Both the position numbers and the translations under genes were made by a program. From Streptomyces sp. SS1-1 (GTDB taxonomy: Bacteria > Actinomycetota > Actinomycetes > Streptomycetales > Streptomycetaceae), in assembly GCF_008973465.1 (NCBI RefSeq), contig NZ_WBXN01000004.1, positions 5,124,501 to 5,188,500 of the forward strand: a DNA stretch of 64,000 bases, read 5' to 3'. Below, in pieces: positions 7,576-15,572 of this stretch. The notes below the pieces were generated by a model. It did no database searches. It was not told where the DNA came from and was given only the letters and a program-made list of their open reading frames with translations. Within the stretch, counting starts at the first letter, position 1. Each line of letters starts with the position of its first letter.

Positions 7576-8364
7576 GTGCCCCGCCGCAGAATCGGCTTCT
7601 GGTACCGCTTCGCCGCGGTGATCTGCAAACCACCGCTGGTGGCTCTGATCAAGCGGGACTGGCGTGGAATGGAGCACATTCCGGCCGAGGGCGGATTTAT
7701 CACCGCGGTGAACCACAATTCGCACATCGATCCCTTCGCGTACGCGCACTTTCAGTACAACACCGGCAGGGTTCCGCGATTCCTCGCGAAGAGCGGCCTT
7801 TTCAAGAAGGGATTCGTCGGCGCCGCGATGCGCGGCACCGGGCAGATCCCCGTCTACCGGGAGACCACGGACGCGCTGAGCGCCTTCCGCGCGGCGATCG
7901 ACGCGGTCGAGCGCGGCGAGTGCGTGGCGTTCTACCCGGAGGGCACCCTCACCCGCGACCCGGACCTGTGGCCCATGACCGGCAAGACCGGTGCCGCGCG
8001 GGTCGCCCTGCAGACCAGGTGCCCGGTGATCCCGGTCGCCCAGTGGGGCGCCAACGAACTGCTGCCGCCCTACGCCAAGAAGCCGCACCTGTTCCCGCGC
8101 AAGACGCACCGCGTGCTCGCCGGACCCCCGGTCGACCTCTCGGCGTTCTACGACCAGGAGATGACTCCCGAGCTGCTGAAGGAGGCGACCGAGGTCATCA
8201 TGGCCGCGATCACCCGCCAGCTCGAGGAGATCCGCGGGGAGAAGGCGCCCGACGTGCCCTACGACCCGCGCCGTGAGCGCATCGAGCAGCGCCGCAGGAC
8301 CACAGCGCAGAGCCGGCCGGCTCGGGAGGAGCAGGCCGAGCAGGAGGAGGGGCAGGGCACGTGA
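7576..8364 (+). CDS. Lysophospholipid acyltransferase (PlsC-like, 1-acyl-G3P acyltransferase)
   Basis: The 262-residue protein carries acyltransferase motif I NHNSHIDP (HX4D), the motif III core FYPEGTLTRD and motif IV VIPVAQWGANE. The N-terminal RIGFWYRFAAVICKPPLVAL is a short hydrophobic membrane-association segment. The C-terminus is charged and Glu-rich. GTG 7576 follows GAGGAAGG by 7 nt. Its stop overlaps the gpsA start (GTGA), so both are translationally coupled. GpsA would supply glycerol-3-phosphate and this enzyme would acylate it or its lyso product, so the pair makes phosphatidic acid. Confidence 0.92.
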   Translation: MPRRRIGFWYRFAAVICKPPLVALIKRDWRGMEHIPAEGGFITAVNHNSHIDPFAYAHFQYNTGRVPRFLAKSGLFKKGFVGAAMRGTGQIPVYRETTDALSAFRAAIDAVERGECVAFYPEGTLTRDPDLWPMTGKTGAARVALQTRCPVIPVAQWGANELLPPYAKKPHLFPRKTHRVLAGPPVDLSAFYDQEMTPELLKEATEVIMAAITRQLEEIRGEKAPDVPYDPRRERIEQRRRTTAQSRPAREEQAEQEEGQGT

Positions 8365-9371
8365 GCAAGCCCGTCAAGGCGGCCGTCATGGGCACGGGAT
8401 CGTGGGGCACCGCCTTCGGCATGGTCCTCGCCGACGCCGGCTGCGAGGTGACCCTGTGGGCCCGGCGCGCCGGCCTGGCCGACGCGGTCAACTCCACCCG
8501 GACCAACCCGGACTACCTCCCCGGCGTCGAACTGCCCCGCAATCTGCGGGCCACCACGGACGCCGCCGAGGCCACCCGCGACGCCGACTTCACCGTCCTC
8601 GCCGTCCCCTCGCAGACGCTGCGCGCCAACCTCGCCGACTGGACCCCGCTGCTCGCCCCGGGCACCGTCCTCGTCTCCCTGATGAAGGGCGTCGAACTCG
8701 GCTCCGCGATGCGGATGAGCGAGGTCATCGAGGACGTCGCCAAGGTCGGCCCGGACCGCATCGCCGTGGTCACCGGACCCAACCTGGCACGGGAGATCGC
8801 CGCGCGGATGCCTGCCGCCGCGGTCGTCGCCTGTACCGACGAGGCGGTCGCCCAGCGCCTCCAGGCGCACTCCCACACGCCGTACTTCCGCCCGTACACC
8901 AACACCGACGTGGTGGGCTGCGAGCTCGGCGGTGCCGTGAAGAACGTCATCGGCCTCGCCGTCGGCATCGCGGACGGCATGGGTCTCGGCGACAACGCCA
9001 AGGGCTCCCTCATCACCCGCGGCCTCGCCGAGACGACCCGGCTCGGGATGGCGCTGGGCGCCGACCCGCTGACGTTCTCCGGGCTCGCCGGCCTCGGCGA
9101 CCTGGTGGCCACCTGCTCCTCGCCGCTCTCGCGCAACCACACCTTCGGCACCAACCTCGGCAAGGGCATGACCCTGCAGGAGACCATCGCGGTCACCAAG
9201 CAGACCGCCGAGGGCGTCAAGTCCTGCGAGTCCGTGCTGGATCTGGCCCGCAGGCACGGGGTGGACATGCCGATCACGGAGACGGTCGTCGGCATCGTGC
9301 ACGAGGGCAAGCCGCCGGTCGTCGCGCTGAAGGAGCTGATGTCGCGCAGCGCGAAACCGGAGCGGCGCTGA
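8361..9371 (+). CDS. gpsA: NAD(P)H-dependent glycerol-3-phosphate dehydrogenase
   Basis: The 336-residue cytosolic enzyme reduces dihydroxyacetone phosphate to sn-glycerol-3-phosphate for phospholipid synthesis. The Rossmann motif GTGSWGTAFG lies at 11-20. GAVKNVIGLAVGIADG contains the catalytic lysine, and FSGLAGLGDLVATCSSPLSRN is the family's substrate loop. Length is standard. It overlaps the acyltransferase stop by 4 nt. Confidence 0.97.
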   Translation: MSKPVKAAVMGTGSWGTAFGMVLADAGCEVTLWARRAGLADAVNSTRTNPDYLPGVELPRNLRATTDAAEATRDADFTVLAVPSQTLRANLADWTPLLAPGTVLVSLMKGVELGSAMRMSEVIEDVAKVGPDRIAVVTGPNLAREIAARMPAAAVVACTDEAVAQRLQAHSHTPYFRPYTNTDVVGCELGGAVKNVIGLAVGIADGMGLGDNAKGSLITRGLAETTRLGMALGADPLTFSGLAGLGDLVATCSSPLSRNHTFGTNLGKGMTLQETIAVTKQTAEGVKSCESVLDLARRHGVDMPITETVVGIVHEGKPPVVALKELMSRSAKPERR

Positions 9372-9474
9372 GCGACCGGTTCCGCTTGAGCCACCCTTTC
9401 GGGGCATCTCTCGAACCGCCACCCGTCAACGGACGCTGACTCGGCGCCCTACCACCGGGTACTCTCATCGCGAT

Positions 9475-10632
9475 ATGAGCACCGAGAACCTCCCCCAGAG
9501 CCCCGACCGGCCGGCGCGCAAGCCGCGGGTGGCCGTCGTCTTCGGCGGACGCAGCTCCGAGCACGGGATCTCCGCGGTCACCGCGGGGGCCGTGCTGCGC
9601 GCGATCGACCGGACCACGTACGACGTCCTGCCGATCGGCATCACGCAGAGCGGCCGCTGGGTGCTCACCGCCGACGACCCGGACCGCATGGCGATCACCG
9701 ACCGCCGTACGCCCAGCGTCGACCAGCTCGCCGAGTCCCACGACGGCGGTGTGGTGCTGCCCGTCGACCCGGCGAACCGCGAAGTCGTCTACAGCGAGCC
9801 CGGTTCGGTGCCCAAGGCGCTGGGCGAGATCGACGTCGTCTTCCCGGTGCTGCACGGCCCGTACGGCGAGGACGGCACCCTGCAGGGGCTGCTGGAGCTC
9901 TCCGGTGTGCCGTACGTGGGTTCGGGTGTGCTCGCCTCGGCCGTCGGCCAGGACAAGGAGTACATGAAGCGGGTGTTCACGTCGTTCGGGCTCAAGGTCG
10001 GCCCGTACGTGGTGATCCGGCCGCGTGAGTGGGAGCAGGACGAGTCCGCCGCCCGCAAGAAGATCATCGACCTGGCGGGCGACCACGGCTGGCCGCTGTT
10101 CGTGAAGCCCGCGCGCGCGGGCTCCTCCATCGGCATCACCAAGGTCGACGACCTGTCCGGGCTGGACGAGGCGATCGCCGAGGCGCGCCGGCACGACCCG
10201 AAGTTCCTCGTGGAGGCGGCCCTGCGCGGCCGGGAGATCGAGTGCGGGGTGCTGGAGTTCGAGGACGGCCCGCGGGCCTCCGTCCCCGCCGAGATCCCGC
10301 CGCCCGACGCCCACGCGTACTACGACTTCGAGGCCAAGTACATCGACTCCACGCCCGGCATCGTCCCGGCGCCGCTGACGGCCGAGGAGACGGCAGAGGT
10401 GCGGCGCCTGGCCGTGGACGCCTTCGAGGCGGCCTCGTGCGAGGGCCTGGTGCGGGCGGACTTCTTCCTCACCGAGGACGGGGAGTTCGTGATCAACGAG
10501 ATCAACACGATGCCCGGCTTCACGCCGATCTCGATGTACCCGCAGATGTGGCAGGCCACCGGGGTCGAGTACCCGGAGCTGATCGACCGGCTCATCAAGG
10601 CGGCGCTGCGGCGCTCGACCGGACTGCGCTGA
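9475..10632 (+). CDS. ddl: D-alanine--D-alanine ligase
   Basis: The 385-residue ATP-grasp enzyme forms D-Ala-D-Ala for peptidoglycan. It carries the N-terminal VVFGGRSSEHGISAVTAG, the PVLHGPYGEDGTLQGLLEL loop and the metal-binding end FVINEINTMPGFTPISMYPQ. A TACTCT -10 element lies at 9460-9465, 9 nt before ATG 9475, and no Shine-Dalgarno is present, so the transcript is probably leaderless. There is nothing to suggest the lactate-specific (vancomycin resistance) form, although the omega-loop residue was not modelled. Confidence 0.96.
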   Translation: MSTENLPQSPDRPARKPRVAVVFGGRSSEHGISAVTAGAVLRAIDRTTYDVLPIGITQSGRWVLTADDPDRMAITDRRTPSVDQLAESHDGGVVLPVDPANREVVYSEPGSVPKALGEIDVVFPVLHGPYGEDGTLQGLLELSGVPYVGSGVLASAVGQDKEYMKRVFTSFGLKVGPYVVIRPREWEQDESAARKKIIDLAGDHGWPLFVKPARAGSSIGITKVDDLSGLDEAIAEARRHDPKFLVEAALRGREIECGVLEFEDGPRASVPAEIPPPDAHAYYDFEAKYIDSTPGIVPAPLTAEETAEVRRLAVDAFEAASCEGLVRADFFLTEDGEFVINEINTMPGFTPISMYPQMWQATGVEYPELIDRLIKAALRRSTGLR

Positions 10633-10648
10633 CAGCAGCTCCGGAACC

Positions 10649-11158
10649 TCAGTCGGCGATCCCTTCGGGGATCGCCTTCTTGATGGCCGGGGCCAGGTCG
10701 ATCAGCACGCCCGAGGTGTCCCGGCCCTCGGGCACGTCCACCTCGACGTACGCCTTGCGCAGAGCCGAGGTGAACCGGTACCCCCCGTCGTCGCGCTTCT
10801 CCATCAGCCAGCGGACGCCCTCCACGCCGCCGGCCACCGCGTCGGGGTCCCTGCCCTCGGCCACCTTCGGGTCCAGCATCTTGGGCGGCCGTTCGACACC
10901 GCACCGCAGTATGATCGCCGGGTCTCCCCAGCCCGCGGTCAACGCGGACGCGGGCGAGGGATCCTCACGGTCCGCCCCGTCCACCTCGGCCGGCAGCACC
11001 TTGTCGAGGTTCCGGCACAGCTCCGTGGCTTTCGCACCGGGACTGGGAACCGCAGCCGACGCACCGCCGTCTGCCGAGGAGCAGCCCGCGGCGGTGACGA
11101 GAACGGCGAGTGCGGGCAGCCCGAGGACGACAGCGCGCCGGTGACGGAAAGAGTTCAC
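10649..11158 (-). CDS. DUF3515 lipoprotein
   Basis: The 169-residue protein has a lipoprotein signal peptide: basic RHRR, a hydrophobic stretch, and the lipobox TAAGC with Cys about 26, followed by a Ser/Gly-rich linker. The mature part matches DUF3515, including the LPAEVDGADR segment, the WGDPAIILRCG strand with a second Cys, and an acidic VDVPEGRD near the end. It would be anchored outside the membrane. The role is unknown. It is conserved next to ddl and thiL in actinobacteria (from memory). Its last codons contain the ddl terminator on the opposite strand. Confidence 0.88.
   Translation of the reverse strand: MNSFRHRRAVVLGLPALAVLVTAAGCSSADGGASAAVPSPGAKATELCRNLDKVLPAEVDGADREDPSPASALTAGWGDPAIILRCGVERPPKMLDPKVAEGRDPDAVAGGVEGVRWLMEKRDDGGYRFTSALRKAYVEVDVPEGRDTSGVLIDLAPAIKKAIPEGIAD
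10655..10676 (+). terminator. ddl terminator embedded in the end of the DUF3515 gene
   Basis: The stem GGCGATCCC (10655-10663) with TTCG loop and GGGATCGCC (10668-10676) is followed by TTCTT, a canonical form. It lies 22 nt after the ddl stop and overlaps codons of the convergent gene. Confidence 0.85.
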
Positions 11159-11178
11159 CGGCCAAGGGTAGACGGGGG

Positions 11179-11412
11179 CTACAGATGGACGACGGGGCAG
11201 GTCAGGGTGCGGGTGATGCCGTCCACTTGCTGGACTTTGGCGACCACCATGCGACCGAGGTCGTCGACGGTGTCGGCCTGGGCGCGGACGATGACGTCGT
11301 ACGGTCCCGTCACGTCCTCGGCCTGGATGACTCCAGGGAGCTTGCCGATGGTCTCGGCGACGGTCGACGCCTTGCCGACCTCGGTCTGGATCAGGATGTA
11401 CGCCTGTACCAC
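11179..11412 (-). CDS. Stand-alone Lrp/AsnC ligand-binding (RAM) domain protein
   Basis: The 77-residue protein is just the beta-alpha-beta-beta-alpha-beta RAM domain: VQAYILIQTEVGKA, then LPGVIQAEDVTGPYDVIVRA with the conserved GxYD, then ending VTRT-like GITRTLTCPV. It has no DNA-binding helix-turn-helix. GTG 11412 was chosen because TGGAGG lies 6 nt upstream; the longer frame would only add non-coding-like sequence. Such proteins may form octamers that bind amino acids or pair with full Lrp proteins (inference). It is divergent from thiL. Confidence 0.88.
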   Translation of the reverse strand: MVQAYILIQTEVGKASTVAETIGKLPGVIQAEDVTGPYDVIVRAQADTVDDLGRMVVAKVQQVDGITRTLTCPVVHL

Positions 11413-11618
11413 GGAACCTCCAGGGCGGCCACGAGGATCATGTGGGGAAAAGGAACGCCACGGTATCGCGTCGCCGCTCGCCGCGGGGAGACCCGCGAGG
11501 GCCGGGGCTTGCGCGCCGGGGTGCACGCACGGCAGAAGTTGACGTGCACCTCGACCGTAGCGAGGGCAGCAGGGACGCGCGACCGGGTGCGAACAGGGAT
11601 AGAAGGGGCGTAAGGGCA

Positions 11619-12587
11619 ATGAAGGGCACTGTTGGTGAGCTAGGGGAGTTCGGGCTCATCAGGGAGCTCACCTCCCGTCTCACCACCACCCCGGCGGTCC
11701 GGGTCGGCCCCGGCGACGACGCCGCGGTGGTGGCCGCCCCCGACCGCAGGGTGGTGGCCAGCACCGACATCCTGGTCGAGGGGCGGCACTTCCGCCGCGA
11801 CTGGTCGACCGCCTACGACGTCGGCCGCAAGGCCGCCGCCCAGAACCTCGCGGACATCGCCGCCATGGGCGCGGTGCCCACCGCGCTGCTGCTCGGCCTG
11901 GTCGTACCGGCCGAACTCCCGGTGACCTGGGCGAGCGAACTGATGGACGGGCTGCGCGACGAGTGCCAGGTCGCGGGCGCCTCGGTGGTCGGCGGCGACG
12001 TCGTGCGCGGCGACTCCATCACGGTGTCCATCACCGCGCTCGGCGATCTGCGCAACCAGGAGCCCGTCACCCGCGCCGGCGCCCAGCCCGGCGACCTCGT
12101 CGCCGTGACCGGCTGGCTCGGATGGTCCGCCGCCGGATACGCCGTGCTCGCCCGGGGCTTCCGCTCGCCCCGCGCCTTCGTGGAGGCCCACCGGCGCCCC
12201 GAGCCGCCGTACCACGCCGGCCCGGCCGCCGCCGGGCTGGGCGCGACCGCCATGTGCGACGTCAGCGACGGGCTGATCGCCGACCTCGGGCACATCGCCG
12301 AGGCCAGCAAGGTCCGTATCGACATCCGCTCCGGCGCCATCGACATCCCCACCCAGATGAACGACATCGGGCAGGCCGTCGGCGTCGACCCCATGCAGTG
12401 GGTGCTGACCGGGGGAGAGGACCACGCGATCGTGGCGACCTTCCCGCCCGACGTGAAGCTCCCGGCCCGCTGGAAGGTCATCGGGGAGGTCCTCAACCCG
12501 TCGGCGCTCCCGCAGGTCACGGTCGACGGCGCGCCCTGGACCCGCAAGGGCGGCTGGGACCACTTCGGAGGGGGCATCGAGTCGTGA
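11619..12587 (+). CDS. thiL: Thiamine-monophosphate kinase
   Basis: The 322-residue ATP-dependent enzyme phosphorylates thiamine monophosphate to thiamine pyrophosphate. It carries [16 protein letters not shown], the GDDAAVV metal motif (about 31-37), [15 protein letters not shown] and [20 protein letters not shown] 11619 follows AAGGGC. Its stop overlaps the thiD start as GTGA, so the two thiamine kinases are coupled. No TPP riboswitch was recognised upstream. Confidence 0.96.
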   Translation: MKGTVGELGEFGLIRELTSRLTTTPAVRVGPGDDAAVVAAPDRRVVASTDILVEGRHFRRDWSTAYDVGRKAAAQNLADIAAMGAVPTALLLGLVVPAELPVTWASELMDGLRDECQVAGASVVGGDVVRGDSITVSITALGDLRNQEPVTRAGAQPGDLVAVTGWLGWSAAGYAVLARGFRSPRAFVEAHRRPEPPYHAGPAAAGLGATAMCDVSDGLIADLGHIAEASKVRIDIRSGAIDIPTQMNDIGQAVGVDPMQWVLTGGEDHAIVATFPPDVKLPARWKVIGEVLNPSALPQVTVDGAPWTRKGGWDHFGGGIES

Positions 12588-13366
12588 TACCCGGCGTGCT
12601 CACGGTCGCCGGGTCCGACTCCGGGGGCGGGGCCGGCATCCAGGCCGACCTGAAGACGATGCTGGCGCTCGGCGTGCACGGCATGAGCGTGGTCACCGCG
12701 GTCACCGCGCAGAACTCGCTCGGCGTCCAGGGGGCCTGGGAACTGCCGGTCGAGGCGGTCCGCGCCCAGTACCGCAGCGTCGTCGACGACATCGGCGTAC
12801 GGGCCGTGAAGACCGGGATGCTGTCCTCGGCCGAACTGGTCCACGCGGTGGCCGAGTTGATCGCCGGGACGGACGCGCCGGCCGTGGTCGACCCGGTCGG
12901 GGTCTCCAAGCACGGGGACCCGCTGCTCGCCCCGTCGGCCCTCGACTCCGTCCGGACCGCGCTGCTGCCGGTGGCGACCGTGGCCACGCCCAACCTCGAC
13001 GAGGTGGCGCACCTCACGGGGGTGCGGGTCGCGTCGGAGGACGACCTGAGGCGGGCGGCGGAGGCCGTGCTGGCGTACGGGCCGCGCTGGGTCGTGATCA
13101 AGGGCGGCCATCTCGCCGGGGACGCCGTGGACCTGCTCACGGACGGCTCGCAGGAGCACTGGCTGCGCGCCCCGCGCCACGACAACCGGCACTCCCACGG
13201 CACCGGCTGCACCCTCGCCTCCGCGATCGCCTCCCAGCTCGCCAAGGGGCAGTCCGTGCCGGAGGCCGTGAAGGCCGCCAAGGAGTACGTCACCGGGGCG
13301 ATCGCCGCCGGGTTCGCCCTGGGCGCCGGGATCGGGCCCGTGCACCACGGCTGGAACCTGAGCTAG
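12584..13366 (+). CDS. thiD: Hydroxymethylpyrimidine/phosphomethylpyrimidine kinase
   Basis: The 260-residue ribokinase-fold enzyme makes HMP-pyrophosphate for thiamine synthesis. Signatures are [18 protein letters not shown] near residue 7, [15 protein letters not shown] and the C-terminal anion hole [18 protein letters not shown] 12584 overlaps the thiL stop by 4 nt, with GGAGGGGG upstream. A bidirectional terminator follows 11 nt after the stop. Confidence 0.96.
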   Translation: MIPGVLTVAGSDSGGGAGIQADLKTMLALGVHGMSVVTAVTAQNSLGVQGAWELPVEAVRAQYRSVVDDIGVRAVKTGMLSSAELVHAVAELIAGTDAPAVVDPVGVSKHGDPLLAPSALDSVRTALLPVATVATPNLDEVAHLTGVRVASEDDLRRAAEAVLAYGPRWVVIKGGHLAGDAVDLLTDGSQEHWLRAPRHDNRHSHGTGCTLASAIASQLAKGQSVPEAVKAAKEYVTGAIAAGFALGAGIGPVHHGWNLS

Positions 13367-13377
13367 GGCATGCGAAA

Positions 13378-13405
13378 AGCCGGCCCACCCGAGGGTGGAC
13401 CGGCT
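13378..13405. terminator. Bidirectional terminator between thiD and rpmB
   Basis: AGCCGG-C-CCACCC (13378-13390) pairs with GGGTGG-A-CCGGCT (13393-13405), with one mismatch and a tiny loop. TGTTTG follows on the plus strand, and the flanking AAAA gives TTTT on the minus strand. Confidence 0.8.
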
Positions 13406-13448
13406 GTTTGCAGCGAACCAGCAGTGGCCGCGCGCTCAGCTGTGGGCG

Positions 13449-13634
13449 TCAGCGCGAGACCTTGCCGGCCTTGATGCACGAGGTGCAGGCGTTCACGCGC
13501 TTCGGCGTCCCGCCGACCACGGTACGCACGCGCTGGATGTTCGGGTTCCAGCGACGGGGCGTACGGCGGTGCGAGTGCGAGATGTTGTTGCCGAAGCCCG
13601 GCCCCTTGCCGCAGACGTCGCAGTTGGCAGCCAC
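13449..13634 (-). CDS. rpmB: Ribosomal protein L28 (zinc-binding form)
   Basis: The 61-residue L28 starts [12 protein letters not shown] and ends with an [10 protein letters not shown] segment. The CxxC pairs at residues 5/8 and about 50/53 make it the zinc (C+) paralogue. In actinobacteria the C- paralogues are induced by zinc starvation (family knowledge). It is transcribed towards thiD. The 255-nt region up to the next gene holds its leader and no other gene. Confidence 0.96.
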   Translation of the reverse strand: MAANCDVCGKGPGFGNNISHSHRRTPRRWNPNIQRVRTVVGGTPKRVNACTSCIKAGKVSR

Positions 13635-13889
13635 GGGTCACTCCAAAGACTTCAGATGCACTTACGGTTGATCCCGGCAGGCCGGGATCGAGATCGTAGG
13701 ATCAGAGATCTGAGTGGCGTTGCCAGGGGAATGGCCCGATTGGATCGGGCAACCGGAGCAGCATACAACGGCTGCGCCAGTACAACGAAACTACCATGGC
13801 TGCCCGGGGGGCGGTCCCGGCCCACCTCCGGCGGGCCCCGGCCCTGGGTCTACGCTGCGTCCCACGTCCAGCAGTCCGAGGAGGCGCAG

Positions 13890-15560
13890 GTGGCGCAGGT
13901 GCCGCAGACATTCTTCGATGCTCTCGCGGTGCGTACCTGGTGCGGCCTCGCGCTGGAGTCGCTGGGCAGGGCGCGCGAGGAGATCGACGCGATCAACGTC
14001 TACCCCGTGGCGGACGGCGACACCGGGACGAACCTGTACCTGACCGTGGAGTCCGCGGCCGCCGCCGTGGAGGCCGTCTTCACCGCCTACGACGTGGGCA
14101 AGCCCACACTCGCCGACGCCGTCCGCGCCATGGCGCACGGCGCCCTGATCGGGGCGCGCGGCAACTCCGGGACGATCCTCGCGCAGCTGCTGCGGGGCAT
14201 GGCCCAGGTGCTCGCTGCCGAGGGGGAGACGGCCCACACCGACGGCACCGGGCTGCGGCTGGCGCTGCGGACCGCGGCCGACTCCGCCCGGCAGGCCGTG
14301 GCCCACCCCGTGGAGGGCACGGTCCTCACGGTGGCCTCGGCCGCCGCCGACGCGGCCGGCGCGGCCACCGGCGAGGACTGCGGGGCGATCGCCCGGGCCG
14401 CCTTCGACGGGGCGCGCGCGGCGCTGGCCGCCACCCCCGGGCAACTGGCCGCGCTGGAGCGCGCCGGGGTGGTCGACGCCGGAGGGCGTGGCCTCGTCGC
14501 GGTCCTGGGCGCGCTGGTCGAGACGTTCACCGGGGAGGCGGCACCCGTGGTCGCCGGGGCGACGGCCACGCGCGCGCGTGCCGGTGCGGGGGACGGGCCG
14601 GCCGGTGCCGAGGACTGCGCCGACGGCCCCGGCGAGGGCGGCCCCGCGTTCGAGGTCATCTACCTGCTGGAGGCGGAGGACGCGGCCGTGGCCCGGCTGC
14701 GGGACCGCCTCGACGCTCTCGGCGACTCCCTCGTGGTCGTCGGCGGGGACGGCCTGTGGAACGTCCACGTCCATGTCGACGACGCGGGCGCCGCCGTGGA
14801 GGCCGGCGTGGAGGCCGGACGGCCGTACCGGATCCGGATCACCCACTTCGGGGCCGGGGACGCGCACAGCACCGGCGAGCGCACGCCCCGCGAACGGGTC
14901 CAGCGGGCCGTCGTCGCCGTCGTGCCCGGTGAGGGACTGGCCGGGCTGTACGGCGAGGCCGGCGCGACCACCGTGCTGGCCCGTCCCGGGGAGCCCCCGG
15001 CCAGCGGCGAGCTCGTCGAGGCCGTACGGCGGGCCCACGCCCGCGAGGTCGTCCTGCTCCCCAACGACGCCGATCTGCGGCACACCGCCGCCGCGGCCGC
15101 CGAGCAGGCCCGCGCCGAAGGCATCCGCGTGGCCCTCATCCCCACCCGCTCCGCGGTCCAGGGCATAGCGGCGCTCGCCGTGCACGAACCCGAGCGCCGC
15201 TTCGACGAGGACGTCGTCTCGATGACCTCCGCGGCCGGCGCCACCCGGCACGCCGAGGTCGCCGTCGCCGAGCACCGGTCCTGGACCTCGGCCGGCATCT
15301 GCCAGGCAGGGGACGTCCTCGGGCTCATCGACGGCGACGTGGCCGTGATCGGAGCCGACGTCACCGCCGTCGCCGAGACCGTCCTCGACCGCATGCTCGC
15401 CGCCGGCGGCGAACTCGTCACCCTCGTCCTCGGCGACGACGCCCCCGGCCCGATCGCCGAGCACCTCGAGAGCCGCGTACGGGAGGCGTACCTCGCCGTC
15501 GACACGGTGGTGTACCGGGGCGGCCGCCAGGGAGCGCTCCTGCTCATCGGCGTGGAGTGA
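13890..15560 (+). CDS. DAK2/DhaL plus DegV-like protein (FakA-type fatty-acid kinase subunit)
   Basis: The 556-residue protein has an N-terminal DhaL/DAK2 domain: INVYPVADGDTGTNLYLTVE, whose aspartates near 42-44 bind Mg-ADP, and ARGNSGTILAQLLRGMAQ. A middle domain and a C-terminal DegV-like domain follow (SAVQGIAALAVHEPE). This architecture is that of YloV/FakA, which phosphorylates FakB-bound fatty acids (family knowledge). No FakB partner is adjacent. GTG 13890 follows GAGGAGG. In many Gram-positives the gene sits directly before recG; here an opposite-strand pair intervenes. Confidence 0.88.
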   Translation: MAQVPQTFFDALAVRTWCGLALESLGRAREEIDAINVYPVADGDTGTNLYLTVESAAAAVEAVFTAYDVGKPTLADAVRAMAHGALIGARGNSGTILAQLLRGMAQVLAAEGETAHTDGTGLRLALRTAADSARQAVAHPVEGTVLTVASAAADAAGAATGEDCGAIARAAFDGARAALAATPGQLAALERAGVVDAGGRGLVAVLGALVETFTGEAAPVVAGATATRARAGAGDGPAGAEDCADGPGEGGPAFEVIYLLEAEDAAVARLRDRLDALGDSLVVVGGDGLWNVHVHVDDAGAAVEAGVEAGRPYRIRITHFGAGDAHSTGERTPRERVQRAVVAVVPGEGLAGLYGEAGATTVLARPGEPPASGELVEAVRRAHAREVVLLPNDADLRHTAAAAAEQARAEGIRVALIPTRSAVQGIAALAVHEPERRFDEDVVSMTSAAGATRHAEVAVAEHRSWTSAGICQAGDVLGLIDGDVAVIGADVTAVAETVLDRMLAAGGELVTLVLGDDAPGPIAEHLESRVREAYLAVDTVVYRGGRQGALLLIGVE

Positions 15561-15572
15561 CCCCGGCGCGCG

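Noticed and set aside
11413-11618. TPP riboswitch upstream of thiL
   Set aside because: The conserved CTGAGA and pyrophosphate-binding core were not found in the 206-nt gap.
13635-13889. A gene in the gap between rpmB and the FakA-like gene
   Set aside because: The frame is open because of GC content, but GAGGAGG before GTG 13890 fixes the FakA-like start and the gap resembles the rpmB leader.
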